DNA from: an uncultured bacterium
GTDB taxonomy: Bacteria; Bacillota_I; Bacilli_A; RF39; UBA660
Direction: 5' to 3'
Assembly: GCA_946560065.1 (NCBI GenBank)
Contig: CAMNUE010000002.1
Span: 1-64,000, forward strand
DNA length: 64,000 bases
Shown piece by piece: positions 1 to 7,553 of this stretch. Position 1 is the stretch's first letter, and each line of letters begins with the position of its first letter. Both the position numbers and the translations under genes were made by a program. The notes under the pieces are model-generated. The model ran no database searches. It worked only from the letters and a program-made list of their open reading frames with translations, and was not told the origin of the DNA.

Positions 1-156
1 AATATGTCTACCACGTACATAATAGCACCAATTAAAAATATTGTAGATTTAATACACTATAAAGGTATTATAAACAATACTATAATTAACTTGAATTCAA
101 AGTTATATAACGAAAATGATGTTGGTTTTGAAATATATGTATCAGCTTTAAAATAA
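1..156 (+). CDS. C-terminal part of an unknown protein, cut by window edge
   Basis: Frame 1 is open from the first base to a TAA at 154-156, about 51 residues ending in EIYVSALK. An internal ATG at 4-6 has no visible ribosome site because the sequence upstream is missing, so the true start probably lies outside the window. I do not recognise the family. It precedes a terminator-like hairpin and the relaxase gene, so it is probably another gene of the same mobile element. Confidence 0.4.
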   Translation, partial: NMSTTYIIAPIKNIVDLIHYKGIINNTIINLNSKLYNENDVGFEIYVSALK

Positions 157-241
157 GTTATTCTGTTTCGTTCTAAAAGTAGATACTAATATAAAACTAT
201 ATATCAAAAATATTGTTATTTAAATTGAAATTAGCAGTTTA

Positions 242-273
242 AGGTATGCCAATGAAAAAGCATATCTTTTTTT
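242..273 (+). terminator. Terminator-like hairpin upstream of relaxase
   Basis: AGGTATGC (242-249) pairs with GCATATCT (260-267), with one G-U pair and a 10-nt loop, and a run of T follows. It fits a factor-independent terminator for the partial upstream gene. Its position just before a MobV relaxase means it could instead belong to the transfer origin, because MobV origins contain short inverted repeats upstream of mob. I see no match to the published pMV158-type nick sequence. Confidence 0.5.
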
Positions 274-308
274 GATGAAGAAATAAAAAAGAAAGTGAGG
301 AATGATAA

Positions 309-1589
309 ATGAATTATGGAATATTTAGAAGTGAACCTATTATGACTTTAAATGATTTAGCACAAATAGGTTCTTATAATAAACGTGAGAAAAAAGCTTA
401 TAAAAGCAATCCTAATATTAAATTAGAATTAACTAAAAATAATATTGAATTAGTACCTTTAAAAGAAAAATATATAAAAGGATTTCATAATCTTACAAAA
501 GAATATAGAAAACAACACGAAGAAAAGCAAAAAACTGAACGTGATGATAGAAAAAGAAGTTATAGTGAAATGTTAAATAAATCTAAAAGCGTTGTTGCTG
601 ATGAACTACTTTTTACAGCTACAAACAAGTTTTTTAAAGATAAAGACAAAGAATTTATTTTAGAATGGGCAAATACTTGTATGGAATTTGTTTATAACGA
701 TTTAGGTTATACCAAAGAACAAGTATTACAAGCTACTCTCCATTTAGATGAAGCAACACCACATATTCACTGTGTTGTTGTACCTTTAGTTAAAAAATTA
801 GATAAAAGAACAAACACTGAAAGATACACCATTTCTAAAAAACAATTTATTAAAGACAAATTACATCTATCTCAATTACAAGATATTTATAACGATAGAT
901 TGAGAGAAAAAGGTTATGATCTAGAACGAGGTATTAAAGGTAGCAATGCCAAACATCAAAAAGTACGAGAATTTAAGAAAACAACTAGATATTATGAAAA
1001 TAAAGTTGAAACTATCAATAAAAGATTAGATAATGCAATGAATGACTTTGAAGAGAAAATGAAAACTACTAAAAACACAATTATTGATAAAGAATATGTA
1101 AAAGTTAGAAAAGATACTTTTGATAGTATGCAAAGTGTCATAAAAGAAACTAAAAAAGCCATAGAATTTCAACCAAAATTAGAATCCTTATTTAATGAAG
1201 TTGAAACTTACACTAAAAGTCATCAATCACTAGAAAAAGAAAATCAAAATATGCAAAGAGAAATAAAATCTTTAAAAACTAGAAATCATAATCTAATAGA
1301 AGAAAATAATAACTTAAAATCCTATATTAAAGCCATTTTAAAGGCAATTAAACACTTTTTTAGGGAATTACTACAAATTGGTAATGACAAAACAAAAGAA
1401 GCCACTATGAGTGAAATAAAGGACTATTATGATAATCAAAATTTTGATATGTATGATGTTAAAGATATTTCTAAAGGTACTAGTAAAGAAGATGAACTAT
1501 TTGATTATGCAGATGTACCTAGTTATTTAAAATCTAGCAAGAAATCTCATAATGACAAAGAAAAAGATGATTTTGAGATGAGTTTATAA
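309..1589 (+). CDS. mobV: MobV-family (Pre/Mob) relaxase
   Basis: Plasmid-mobilisation relaxase that nicks one DNA strand at oriT and leads it into a recipient cell using another element's conjugation machinery. The N-terminus (about residues 1-200) is the Mob/Pre domain. It contains the metal-binding signature HLDEATPHIH near residue 145. Lys- and Glu-rich coiled coil occupies roughly residues 220-340, and an acidic tail follows. At 426 aa the length is typical of MobV. The ATG is preceded by GTGAGG. No type IV secretion genes are visible, so the element is probably mobilisable rather than self-conjugative, although genes left of the window are unseen. Confidence 0.9.
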   Translation: MNYGIFRSEPIMTLNDLAQIGSYNKREKKAYKSNPNIKLELTKNNIELVPLKEKYIKGFHNLTKEYRKQHEEKQKTERDDRKRSYSEMLNKSKSVVADELLFTATNKFFKDKDKEFILEWANTCMEFVYNDLGYTKEQVLQATLHLDEATPHIHCVVVPLVKKLDKRTNTERYTISKKQFIKDKLHLSQLQDIYNDRLREKGYDLERGIKGSNAKHQKVREFKKTTRYYENKVETINKRLDNAMNDFEEKMKTTKNTIIDKEYVKVRKDTFDSMQSVIKETKKAIEFQPKLESLFNEVETYTKSHQSLEKENQNMQREIKSLKTRNHNLIEENNNLKSYIKAILKAIKHFFRELLQIGNDKTKEATMSEIKDYYDNQNFDMYDVKDISKGTSKEDELFDYADVPSYLKSSKKSHNDKEKDDFEMSL

Positions 1590-1670
1590 AAAAGTGAGTA
1601 AAAGAATTTAAAACATTTATGAATATTTGTAAAACTGTGGTAAAATATAATGGAAAGGAGACCAAAATTA

Positions 1671-2090
1671 ATGAATAACGAAATTGAAAAAGCTTGTGCA
1701 GAATATGCAAAATCAATAGCTGTACAGAATGAATCGATAAGGAGGTTAAAAATTAAGAGTATTGAAAATACTTTGTCAGAGGAACATAAAAAAAAAAGTA
1801 TGTTTGCAATTGCTTCTGGAATTTGTTTTGCTGGAATAATGGTTGCTACTCATTTTTCTGGAGCAGATGTAAACCAAGCAATCCAAACTGAAATTCAAAT
1901 ATTAAGTTCTTTTGATACACTTCAAGAATATTTAGGCACATTTACACCAGCTATGTGGATATCTATTGGTGCAACTGCAGGGAGTTTATCCAAATACATT
2001 GAGCACAAAAAAAAATATGATAAAGCAAACCAAGAATTTTATGATATGATATATCCAGATATTGTTGATACTCAAGCAAAAATCAAATAG
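1671..2090 (+). CDS. Small membrane protein of the mobile element
   Basis: About 139 aa from the ATG at 1671, which follows an AAGGAG site; the longer ORF-track start at 1650 overlaps that site. The N-terminal third is charged and helical. Two hydrophobic segments follow, beginning about SMFAIASGICFAGIM and FTPAMWISIGATAGS, and the C-terminus is charged. The region between the two segments would lie outside the cell or in the membrane. No family is recognised. It lies between the relaxase and a small cytosolic protein, so a role in transfer or element maintenance is possible but unproven. Confidence 0.65.
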   Translation: MNNEIEKACAEYAKSIAVQNESIRRLKIKSIENTLSEEHKKKSMFAIASGICFAGIMVATHFSGADVNQAIQTEIQILSSFDTLQEYLGTFTPAMWISIGATAGSLSKYIEHKKKYDKANQEFYDMIYPDIVDTQAKIK

Positions 2091-2100
2091 GAGGAAAATT

Positions 2101-2325
2101 ATGTTTGAAAAGGGTAATATTTTGACACTAGCAGATGACAATGAATATAGTGTTGTAGATCAGTTTAATGATAATGGCAATGTTTATGTATACTTAGTAG
2201 ATATAAACAATAATGCAAATATCATTTATGGTAAATTAGAGAACGATGAAATAGTTGAGTTAGAAGATCCAGATGAATTAGAAAGAGTAATTAAAATTGT
2301 TAACTCCAACTTGCATAGTAATTAA
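2101..2325 (+). CDS. Small acidic cytosolic protein, DUF1292-like
   Basis: 74 aa from the ATG at 2101, preceded by GGAGG; the ORF-track start at 2062 overlaps the previous gene and has no such site. The sequence suggests a small beta-barrel (KGNILTLADDNEYSVVDQF, then a YLVDI strand) with an acidic helical end. This resembles DUF1292-type accessory proteins common in Gram-positive integrative elements. Function is unknown. It is co-directional with the membrane protein before it and is followed directly by the structured RNA at 2334-2520. Confidence 0.6.
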   Translation: MFEKGNILTLADDNEYSVVDQFNDNGNVYVYLVDINNNANIIYGKLENDEIVELEDPDELERVIKIVNSNLHSN

Positions 2326-2333
2326 TTAAATAA

Positions 2334-2520
2334 CAAAATCCAAAGGAAACTTCGTAACTAATGGATTTTGACGATAAACCTAGTTCTTGACGACTAGGTA
2401 ACACACTACTAAGTCGGCAGAGCCAACTTAGATTTCGTGTGCCAAAGGTGATCCTTTGGAAACCCAATTAAGCAACATATTACAAAGTTTCACAATGTAA
2501 TATTGTTGCTCTTTTTATTT
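2334..2520 (+). ncRNA. Candidate structured RNA ending in a terminator
   Basis: Five stems lie in about 185 nt. P1 is CAAAATCCA/TGGATTTTG (2334-2342/2362-2370). P2 is ACCTAGT/ACTAGGT (2378-2384/2393-2399). P3 is CACAC/GTGTG (2402-2406/2437-2441) enclosing CTAAGT/ACTTAG and GGC/GCC. P4 is CCAAAGG/CCTTTGG (2442-2448/2453-2459). P5 is a 14-bp terminator stem (2471-2510) followed by CTTTTTATTT. CCAAAGG also occurs at 2340-2346, so CCTTTGG could pair with either copy. No open frame runs through it. It may be a trans-acting RNA or the structured 3' end of the upstream transcript. I cannot match it to a known Rfam family. Confidence 0.55.
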
Positions 2521-2542
2521 GTCTTACGACTTCATAAAAAGA

Positions 2543-2597
2543 AAAAAAGACTACCACTTTCATGAGTAAACTCACAAAACGTGATAGCTTTTTTCTT
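2543..2597. terminator. Long bidirectional terminator
   Basis: A long imperfect inverted repeat around a short centre (GAGTAAACTC) is flanked by an A-run on the left and a T-run on the right, so either strand gives hairpin plus U-tract. It lies between the convergent structured RNA (+) and the membrane-protein gene at 2640 (-). Confidence 0.7.
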
Positions 2598-2639
2598 ATG
2601 TAAATGACCTAATTGCTAATCTTACGAAAAGCAAAAAGG

Positions 2640-3089
2640 TTATTTTCTTTTATGGTTGTATTTCTTTTCTAATAATCTTGCAGTATCTCTTTTTGCTACA
2701 TATATTGATAAATAGGTAAATGCTTCATAGATAATCATTACAATAAAGAATCCAACTATGATATAAGGGTTATTTATTATATCTTTTCTAATGCATTCTA
2801 TACCTTGAATAAATAGATAAATAATACCAAAGAATACAGTTGATAAAGTTGTCGTATCATCAAAGGATCTTTGAATTACTTTTGATTCTTCTGTATCAGC
2901 ATTTAATCCTCTTGCACTCCATTTTTTAATTACTAATAATACTAGTACCATTAGAAATGGTGTAATAACCCAATACAATCTATAACCATAATCATTTTTA
3001 AGCATTAAGACTAATACTAAACTTACTATCATAAAAATATTTAATAATACGATTCCAATATTTCTTATTAGAGTTTTATTTTTTTGCAT
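2640..3089 (-). CDS. Multi-pass membrane protein paired with XRE repressor
   Basis: 149 aa with about four hydrophobic segments (IGIVLLNIFMIVSLVLVLML, YWVITPFLMVLVLLVI, a third around LSTVFFGIIYLFIQ, and IIVGFFIVMIIYEAF) and a basic tail. Its start overlaps the end of the upstream XRE gene by 14 nt, so the two are translationally coupled. XRE plus small membrane protein pairs are common in integrative elements and in some toxin, immunity or signal-sensing loci. The actual role here is not known. Confidence 0.7.
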   Translation of the reverse strand: MQKNKTLIRNIGIVLLNIFMIVSLVLVLMLKNDYGYRLYWVITPFLMVLVLLVIKKWSARGLNADTEESKVIQRSFDDTTTLSTVFFGIIYLFIQGIECIRKDIINNPYIIVGFFIVMIIYEAFTYLSIYVAKRDTARLLEKKYNHKRK

Positions 3090-3576
3090 TCTTGTTTCTC
3101 TCCTTTACTTTTAAACTTTGTATTAAATTTATAATTTCATTTGAAGTTGTTATTTGATAATTGGTATCTTCTATTGTATGTAGCAGTAATTCTTTTTCAC
3201 TTTGGATTATGTCTTTATTTAAATTTTCTTCACAAGACTTAACTAATTGCTTTAAATTAGTAATACTACCTAAAACATTGATTTCAGCTTCGTTTAATTC
3301 ATCTAAATTCATTTTATCATAATAATCTTTAATAAATGGATTTAAAGGACTAACTTCCATACCTAACCCTATTTTATACATCATTTCATTGTAATTCACA
3401 TTGATATGCTGACTTATTTTTCTAAGCATTTTAGGATTAGGAGTTTCAATTTCTCCTGATTCTATTTTAGATAGTTGAGCATTACTAATACTAGCAATTT
3501 TAGCAAGTTGTCTTTGTGAAAGGTTTGCCTTTTCTCTAGCTTCAGCAATGATTTCACCAATCTTTTTTTCTTGCAT
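3076..3576 (-). CDS. XRE-family helix-turn-helix repressor
   Basis: 166 aa from the ATG at 3576, which follows AGAGGTG; the ORF-track start at 3630 has no site and runs back into the promoter region. An N-terminal HTH of the Cro/CI type occupies about residues 5-65 (SQRQLAKIASISNAQLSKIE). The C-terminal half is helical and probably dimerises. It faces a divergent promoter with TTAAC-rich inverted repeats, so it probably represses its own operon and the rightward genes beginning at 3757. Confidence 0.85.
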   Translation of the reverse strand: MQEKKIGEIIAEAREKANLSQRQLAKIASISNAQLSKIESGEIETPNPKMLRKISQHINVNYNEMMYKIGLGMEVSPLNPFIKDYYDKMNLDELNEAEINVLGSITNLKQLVKSCEENLNKDIIQSEKELLLHTIEDTNYQITTSNEIINLIQSLKVKERNKNAKK

Positions 3577-3656
3577 AATGAACACCTCTCTTGCACTAAT
3601 AATAGCATATATGTTAAATAAAATCAACATTTTAAACTAAAACGTTTCAAAAAGTG

Positions 3657-3709
3657 TTGACTAGATAGTAATTATTATGTATATTAACGGTGTTAGTTAA
3701 ATTTAACAC
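3657..3709 (+). promoter_or_regulatory. Rightward promoter and operator-like palindromes
   Basis: TTGACT (3657-3662), a 17-nt spacer, then TATATT (3680-3685) form a good sigma-A promoter pointing at the wHTH gene at 3757. Just downstream, GTGTTA (3690-3695) and TAACAC (3704-3709) form an inverted repeat that contains the perfect palindrome GTTAAATTTAAC (3696-3707). A TGTTAAAT...TCAACA half-site pair occurs again at about 3612-3630 near the XRE start. These are likely operators for the divergent XRE protein. Confidence 0.65.
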
Positions 3710-3756
3710 ATTATTTTAAAATGTTAACCATTTAAAAGAAAGGAGGAAATCTATGA

Positions 3757-4014
3757 ATGAATAAAAGACATCTAGAAGTACCACAGAATGTTTGGGAAGA
3801 TAAAAGAATTCCAAAAGAAACAAAGTATATTTACTCTTATATTTATACTAAAGGATTTGATAGAATTATCACAGATATAAATATAGGAGAAATACAACAG
3901 ACCATTAAAATAAAAAATAATGGTTTGAAAAAGAGTTTAGATATATTAGAACGATTAAAATACCTAGTATACCAAGAATATGCAACGGGAATGTACACAA
4001 TAACACTTAACTAA
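3757..4014 (+). CDS. Small winged-helix protein, replication/regulation type
   Basis: 85 aa. The sequence from VWEDKRIPKETKYIYSYIY through a recognition-helix-like stretch (LKKSLDILERLKYLVYQ) to a C-terminal wing fits the small winged-helix proteins found in Gram-positive plasmid and element replication modules. AAGGAGG lies upstream. An in-frame-shifted ATG four bases earlier terminates at once, so 3757 is the start. It is the first gene behind the promoter at 3657 and is likely under XRE control. Confidence 0.65.
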   Translation: MNKRHLEVPQNVWEDKRIPKETKYIYSYIYTKGFDRIITDINIGEIQQTIKIKNNGLKKSLDILERLKYLVYQEYATGMYTITLN

Positions 4015-4040
4015 AATGTTTATAGGAACGTAGTTAAGTA

Positions 4041-4267
4041 AGGTACAGTAAGATGAAAGGCTTATGTTAGTACCTATTCTAGTAATAGAATGAACTAATT
4101 TGAAATAAGACATAATTCAAAGAACGAAGTAAAAAAGAATTAAGGGGTAATAAAAATAGTATGTGTTATTTCAAATAAAAATCTTAGGGGCGAAGATTTA
4201 AAATAATGCCTCTAGGATAACTATGTCTATTTTTGAAAGATAACTTGTAGATGATACAGGTTTTTTT
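4041..4267 (+). ncRNA. Candidate structured RNA with competing stems and terminator
   Basis: A gene-free stretch with successive hairpins. AGGTAC/GTACCT (4041-4046/4070-4075) encloses TAAG/CTTA. ATTCTA/TAGAAT (4076-4081/4086-4091) has a GTAA loop. TTTGAA/TTCAAA is at 4099-4104/4116-4121. A 9-bp stem CTTAGGGGC/GCCTCTAGG (4183-4191/4208-4216) overlaps an alternative 7-bp stem AAATCTT/AAGATTT (4179-4185/4193-4199). The terminator is AACTTGTA/TACAGGTT plus a T-run (4242-4267). The competing pair is typical of switch-like leaders. It precedes the TTG-started gene at 4303. No known family recognised. Confidence 0.5.
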
Positions 4268-4302
4268 GTTGTCTAAATTTTTAAAAGAAAGGAGAATGCC
4301 AA

Positions 4303-4554
4303 TTGAGATTATTAAATAAAGAAGATATATTAAAAAACAGAGTTGATACTATATCACAATATCATATTTTAGATTATTTAAAGAAAAACTTAAATATAAA
4401 TGAATTTAAAATCTATCTTGTTGATCGAGATAACATCAAAGTTGTTGATAAAGAAAGTAAACACTTATATTTTAACTATGATTCTTCCACCAAAGATGTA
4501 ACTTATCAAGATGAATTAAAACAAAAAGAACAAGATTATGAAATAGGATTATAA
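4303..4554 (+). CDS. Small hypothetical protein, TTG start
   Basis: 83 aa beginning at TTG after AAAGGAG. It is mostly charged helix with a small beta part (NEFKIYLVDRDNIKVVDKES). Its stop is only four bases before the next gene, so the two are co-translated. No family recognised. It sits directly behind the candidate RNA at 4041-4267 and in front of a winged-helix protein. Confidence 0.55.
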   Translation: MRLLNKEDILKNRVDTISQYHILDYLKKNLNINEFKIYLVDRDNIKVVDKESKHLYFNYDSSTKDVTYQDELKQKEQDYEIGL

Positions 4555-4558
4555 AACT

Positions 4559-4816
4559 ATGGGTTGCATTGTTTTAGATGATTTCATAGTTAAAAGTAAT
4601 TCTATAAATTCAACAGATAAACTTGTATATGGAGTCATTAAAGCACTAACAAATAATTTAGGTTATTGTTATGCAAGTAACGATTATATTTCTAAAAAAG
4701 TAAATCTATCAAAAAGGACAATATCAAAATCTATTAGCAATTTAAGAAAAGCAAATTATATAAGAGTTGAAACCATTAACTATCAAAGAAACATCTATCT
4801 AACGAGTGATGTATAG
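4559..4816 (+). CDS. HTH_36-like winged-helix protein
   Basis: 85 aa. A clear HTH (YASNDYISKKVNLSKRTISK) is followed by a wing (YIRVETINYQRNIYLTSDV). This matches the winged-helix domain of helix_turn_helix_36/replication-initiator-like proteins, which are normally longer. No strong ribosome site precedes the ATG, which lies four bases after the previous stop, consistent with coupling. The tandem repeats at 4827-4926 follow at once, so initiator plus iterons is one possible reading. Confidence 0.65.
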   Translation: MGCIVLDDFIVKSNSINSTDKLVYGVIKALTNNLGYCYASNDYISKKVNLSKRTISKSISNLRKANYIRVETINYQRNIYLTSDV

Positions 4817-4826
4817 CACACTTCTT

Positions 4827-4926
4827 CTATACCCTATGGAAGAATACTACTATACCCCATAGCAAGATACTTCTACTAAATATATAAGAATAATAAATAA
4901 GTATAATAGATAAGTATAATAGATAA
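4827..4926 (+). repeat. Two direct-repeat pairs after the winged-helix gene
   Basis: CTATACCC begins imperfect 23-nt direct repeats at about 4827 and 4850. Further on, GTATAATAGATAA occurs twice back to back (4901-4913 and 4914-4926). The remaining sequence up to 4998 is almost pure A/T. Such AT-rich repeats beside a winged-helix protein and an SSB gene could be a replication or transfer origin, but no nick site is recognisable. Confidence 0.45.
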
Positions 4927-4998
4927 TATTTTAATTATATTTAAATTTATTTTAAGTAATTTAAATAACTAAAAAATCTAAATGAAAGGAATTGATAA

Positions 4999-5433
4999 AT
5001 GGATGATATAAATTTTAATGAAATTTTAATATCAGGAATAATTAATGTTATTACTGATAACAATGGTAAATATGTTAAATTTGGATTAACTACTAATAAA
5101 TATACCTTAAACGAAGATAAGAAAGTCTATGTTAGTTTAAATATTTCAAGAGAATTATTTAACACTTTTCAAGATTGTTTCATTAAAGGTAATAAAGTAT
5201 TTATAAAAGGTTATCTAAATTCTTATATAGACCAAAATAAAAAGATACAAGGTTTCATTACAGTAACTGATATATCTAATAATCCAAATGAAATTATTAA
5301 GGGAAGAAATTCCCCACATATTAGATATGATCCTGATGGTGTAATGGTATGGAATGGCAAAAGATGTGAAGCTATTCCATCTACCAAAGAAGAACTTACT
5401 GAAATGGAAAAATTATTAAAAGATTTTAAATAA
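4999..5433 (+). CDS. Single-stranded DNA-binding protein-like
   Basis: 144 aa, an OB-fold of SSB type: an N-terminal strand (ILISGIINVITDNNGKYVKF), a central strand pair, and KVFIKGYLNSYIDQNKKIQGFITVTD where SSB carries its fourth and fifth strands. The C-terminus lacks the usual acidic DDDIPF tip and ends in a helix, so it probably does not recruit host partners in the usual way. AAAGGA precedes the ATG. It likely protects single strands during transfer or replication of the element. Confidence 0.7.
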   Translation: MDDINFNEILISGIINVITDNNGKYVKFGLTTNKYTLNEDKKVYVSLNISRELFNTFQDCFIKGNKVFIKGYLNSYIDQNKKIQGFITVTDISNNPNEIIKGRNSPHIRYDPDGVMVWNGKRCEAIPSTKEELTEMEKLLKDFK

Positions 5434-5519
5434 ACTATTTGCAAAAATAATAGAAAGGAATTTGAGATTAGTTATGAAAAAAATAGAATTAAAAAATTAA
5501 AAAGAAAGGAGAATGCTTA

Positions 5520-5690
5520 TTGTATAAAGTCATTGAAGAAAAAGACACAAAAGAAATGAATCAAATAGAAATTGATAATATCATTGATGAATCAATTAAC
5601 CTATCAATCATATTTGATTTACTAAATTTAAACTTAATAACTGAAAAACAGTTTTATATACTAAAAGAAAAAATTAAATGTTTTTACTAA
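5520..5690 (+). CDS. 56-aa SHOCT-like ORF before the recombinase
   Basis: Below the ORF-track length limit. A TTG start at 5520 follows AAAGGAG by 6 nt, and the stop TAA ends at 5690. The protein is acidic and helical. Its C-terminus, LNLITEKQFYILKEKI, has the SHOCT-like 'linker-I/T-x-E-x-F/Y' pattern. Similar short ORFs are often found just upstream of large serine recombinases in clostridial elements, and a role in excision control is possible but unproven. Confidence 0.65.
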   Translation: MYKVIEEKDTKEMNQIEIDNIIDESINLSIIFDLLNLNLITEKQFYILKEKIKCFY

Positions 5691-5695
5691 AATAG

Positions 5696-5725
5696 CTACA
5701 GAATTATGTAGTTTTAAGATATAAT
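5696..5725 (+). promoter_or_regulatory. Hairpin and -10 box before the recombinase
   Basis: CTACA...TGTAG followed by TTTT (about 5697-5714) can end the upstream transcript. TATAAT (5720-5725) can then start a separate transcript for the recombinase at 5784. No good -35 is visible at the expected distance. The recombinase ribosome site is GTGAGG, directly before ATAAATG. Confidence 0.45.
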
Positions 5726-5783
5726 GTTTGTAGAACGAAGCAGTAGTTCAAAATGAAATTAAAATAAAGAAAGTGAGGTATAA

Positions 5784-7553
5784 ATGGCACAAGTTGAGAT
5801 TATAGCTGCTAATCTCAAAGAAAAAAATAATAATATTACTATTGCAAATAAAAAGAAAAGAGTTTGTGCTTATGGTCGTGTAAGCACAGATGATGAAGAA
5901 CAAATTACAAGTTATAATTCACAAATTAAATATTATACTGAAAAGATTAAATCTAATCCTGATTGGGAATTTGTAGGAATATATGCTGATGAGGGTATTA
6001 GTGGTACTCAAGTTAAAAATAGAACTGAGTTTCAACGAATGATAGATGATGCTTTAAATGGCAAAATAGACATTATTTTAGCTAAATCTATTTCAAGATT
6101 TGCTAGAAATACACTTGATACTCTTAAATATTGTAGAGAATTAAGAGATAAGAAAGTTGATGTCTATTTTGAAAAAGAAAATATTCATACAATAGATTTA
6201 GATAGTGAAATGTTTTTAACTCTTTATAGTGCTTTTGCTCAAGCTGAAAGTGAATCTACTTCTCAAAATGTTAAGTTGGGTTTAAAAGCTATGATGAAAC
6301 GTGGAGAATATGTTGGAAGTCCTGATTGTTATGGCTATGATTGGAACAAAGAAACAAAACAATTAGAGATAAACGAAGAACAAGCAGAAGTTGTTAGAAT
6401 GATTTTTAATTGGTATATTGAAGGACTTGGTTGTAGAAGAATTGCAAATAAACTTGAAGAGATGAAAATTCCTAGTTATACAGGTGCTAGGTGGTCTACT
6501 TCTTCTATTAGCAATATGATACATCAAGAAAAGTATGTTGGTGATTTATTACAAAATAAATCTTATACAGTAAGCCCTATTACTCATAAAACTGTAAGAA
6601 ATAAAGGTGAAAGAGAAAAATATTATGTTAAAGATCATCATACGCCTATTATTTCACGAGGGGTTTGGGATAAAGTACAAGAAATTTCTAAAAAGAGATA
6701 TGATGGTATAACATTTAATAAGAATGATTACAAAAGTAGAGAAACAAGAAAATATGCTTTTAGTGGTAAAATCAAGTGTGCTTTTTGTGGAACTAATTTT
6801 TGTAGAAGACAAAGCTCTTATTCTAAAAAGCGACCAACTTATAATTATTATTGGACTTGTTTTAAAAAGAGAGAACATTCTGATGCTTGTCCTGATTCAG
6901 TAGGTATTAGTGAAACTAAATTAGAAGAAACCTTTGTTATGATTTATAATGACATTATCAAAAACAAGCATAAAACGAAACAAGCCTTAATTAAAGCAAT
7001 TAAAGAGGTTTTAAGTGATAATGATTATCAAGATAAATTAAATAACTTACTGAAAGAAAAAGAAACAATCGAACAAAGACTATCAAAAATTATTGATATG
7101 GAACTTGATGATGACATTGATAGAAAAGAAATGTTTATCCAAAAAGAACGTGAATTATTAAATCAGTTAAATAGCATTAAAAGTAAAATCACTGAATATG
7201 AGAAAATTCTTGATGAAAATAAAGGTTTATCTAAACAAATAAAAGAAATAGATGAATATTTTGATAATTACCCATCTACTTTAAAAAAATTCAATCGTGA
7301 GGCATTTGAAAATATGATAGAATGTATCATTGTTGGGGATTATGATGAGAATGGTAATAAACTACCTAGAGTAGCAAGATTTGTTCTAAAAACAGGCAAA
7401 GAGTATAAATTTGAAGTATCAAAAAACTCTAGTAATGATAAGGGCAATAGTGATAAAAATAACGAGGTGTCATTATGCACGAGGAACGTGACCTTTTTTT
7501 GCTGCTCCTACAAGCCCAAATTTTGTTCTCTCGCTAGTTCTTTCAATTTCTAG
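5784..7553 (+). CDS. Large serine recombinase (integrase/excisionase of the element)
   Basis: Site-specific recombinase that integrates and excises the element. The N-terminal resolvase domain (about residues 25-170) has the nucleophile serine in CAYGRVSTDDEEQ. A recombinase domain follows, then a zinc ribbon (CAFCGTNF...CFKKRE...C, about residues 330-370), then a long coiled coil and a C-terminal beta region ending near KFEVSKNSS. The last ~25 residues (from about LCTRNV) are encoded by the antisense of the truncated recombinase gene at 7473, so they come from the target DNA. The natural C-terminus in an empty circle would differ. Confidence 0.92.
   Translation: MAQVEIIAANLKEKNNNITIANKKKRVCAYGRVSTDDEEQITSYNSQIKYYTEKIKSNPDWEFVGIYADEGISGTQVKNRTEFQRMIDDALNGKIDIILAKSISRFARNTLDTLKYCRELRDKKVDVYFEKENIHTIDLDSEMFLTLYSAFAQAESESTSQNVKLGLKAMMKRGEYVGSPDCYGYDWNKETKQLEINEEQAEVVRMIFNWYIEGLGCRRIANKLEEMKIPSYTGARWSTSSISNMIHQEKYVGDLLQNKSYTVSPITHKTVRNKGEREKYYVKDHHTPIISRGVWDKVQEISKKRYDGITFNKNDYKSRETRKYAFSGKIKCAFCGTNFCRRQSSYSKKRPTYNYYWTCFKKREHSDACPDSVGISETKLEETFVMIYNDIIKNKHKTKQALIKAIKEVLSDNDYQDKLNNLLKEKETIEQRLSKIIDMELDDDIDRKEMFIQKERELLNQLNSIKSKITEYEKILDENKGLSKQIKEIDEYFDNYPSTLKKFNREAFENMIECIIVGDYDENGNKLPRVARFVLKTGKEYKFEVSKNSSNDKGNSDKNNEVSLCTRNVTFFCCSYKPKFCSLASSFNF

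Noticed and set aside
2334-2520. Identification as a named RNA class (HEARO, ROOL, group II intron end)
   Set aside because: Too small or lacking the hallmark motifs of those classes as far as I can tell by eye.
309-7553. Complete conjugative element
   Set aside because: A relaxase and an integrase are present but no coupling protein or type IV secretion genes are seen in the window, so mobilisable is the safer call.
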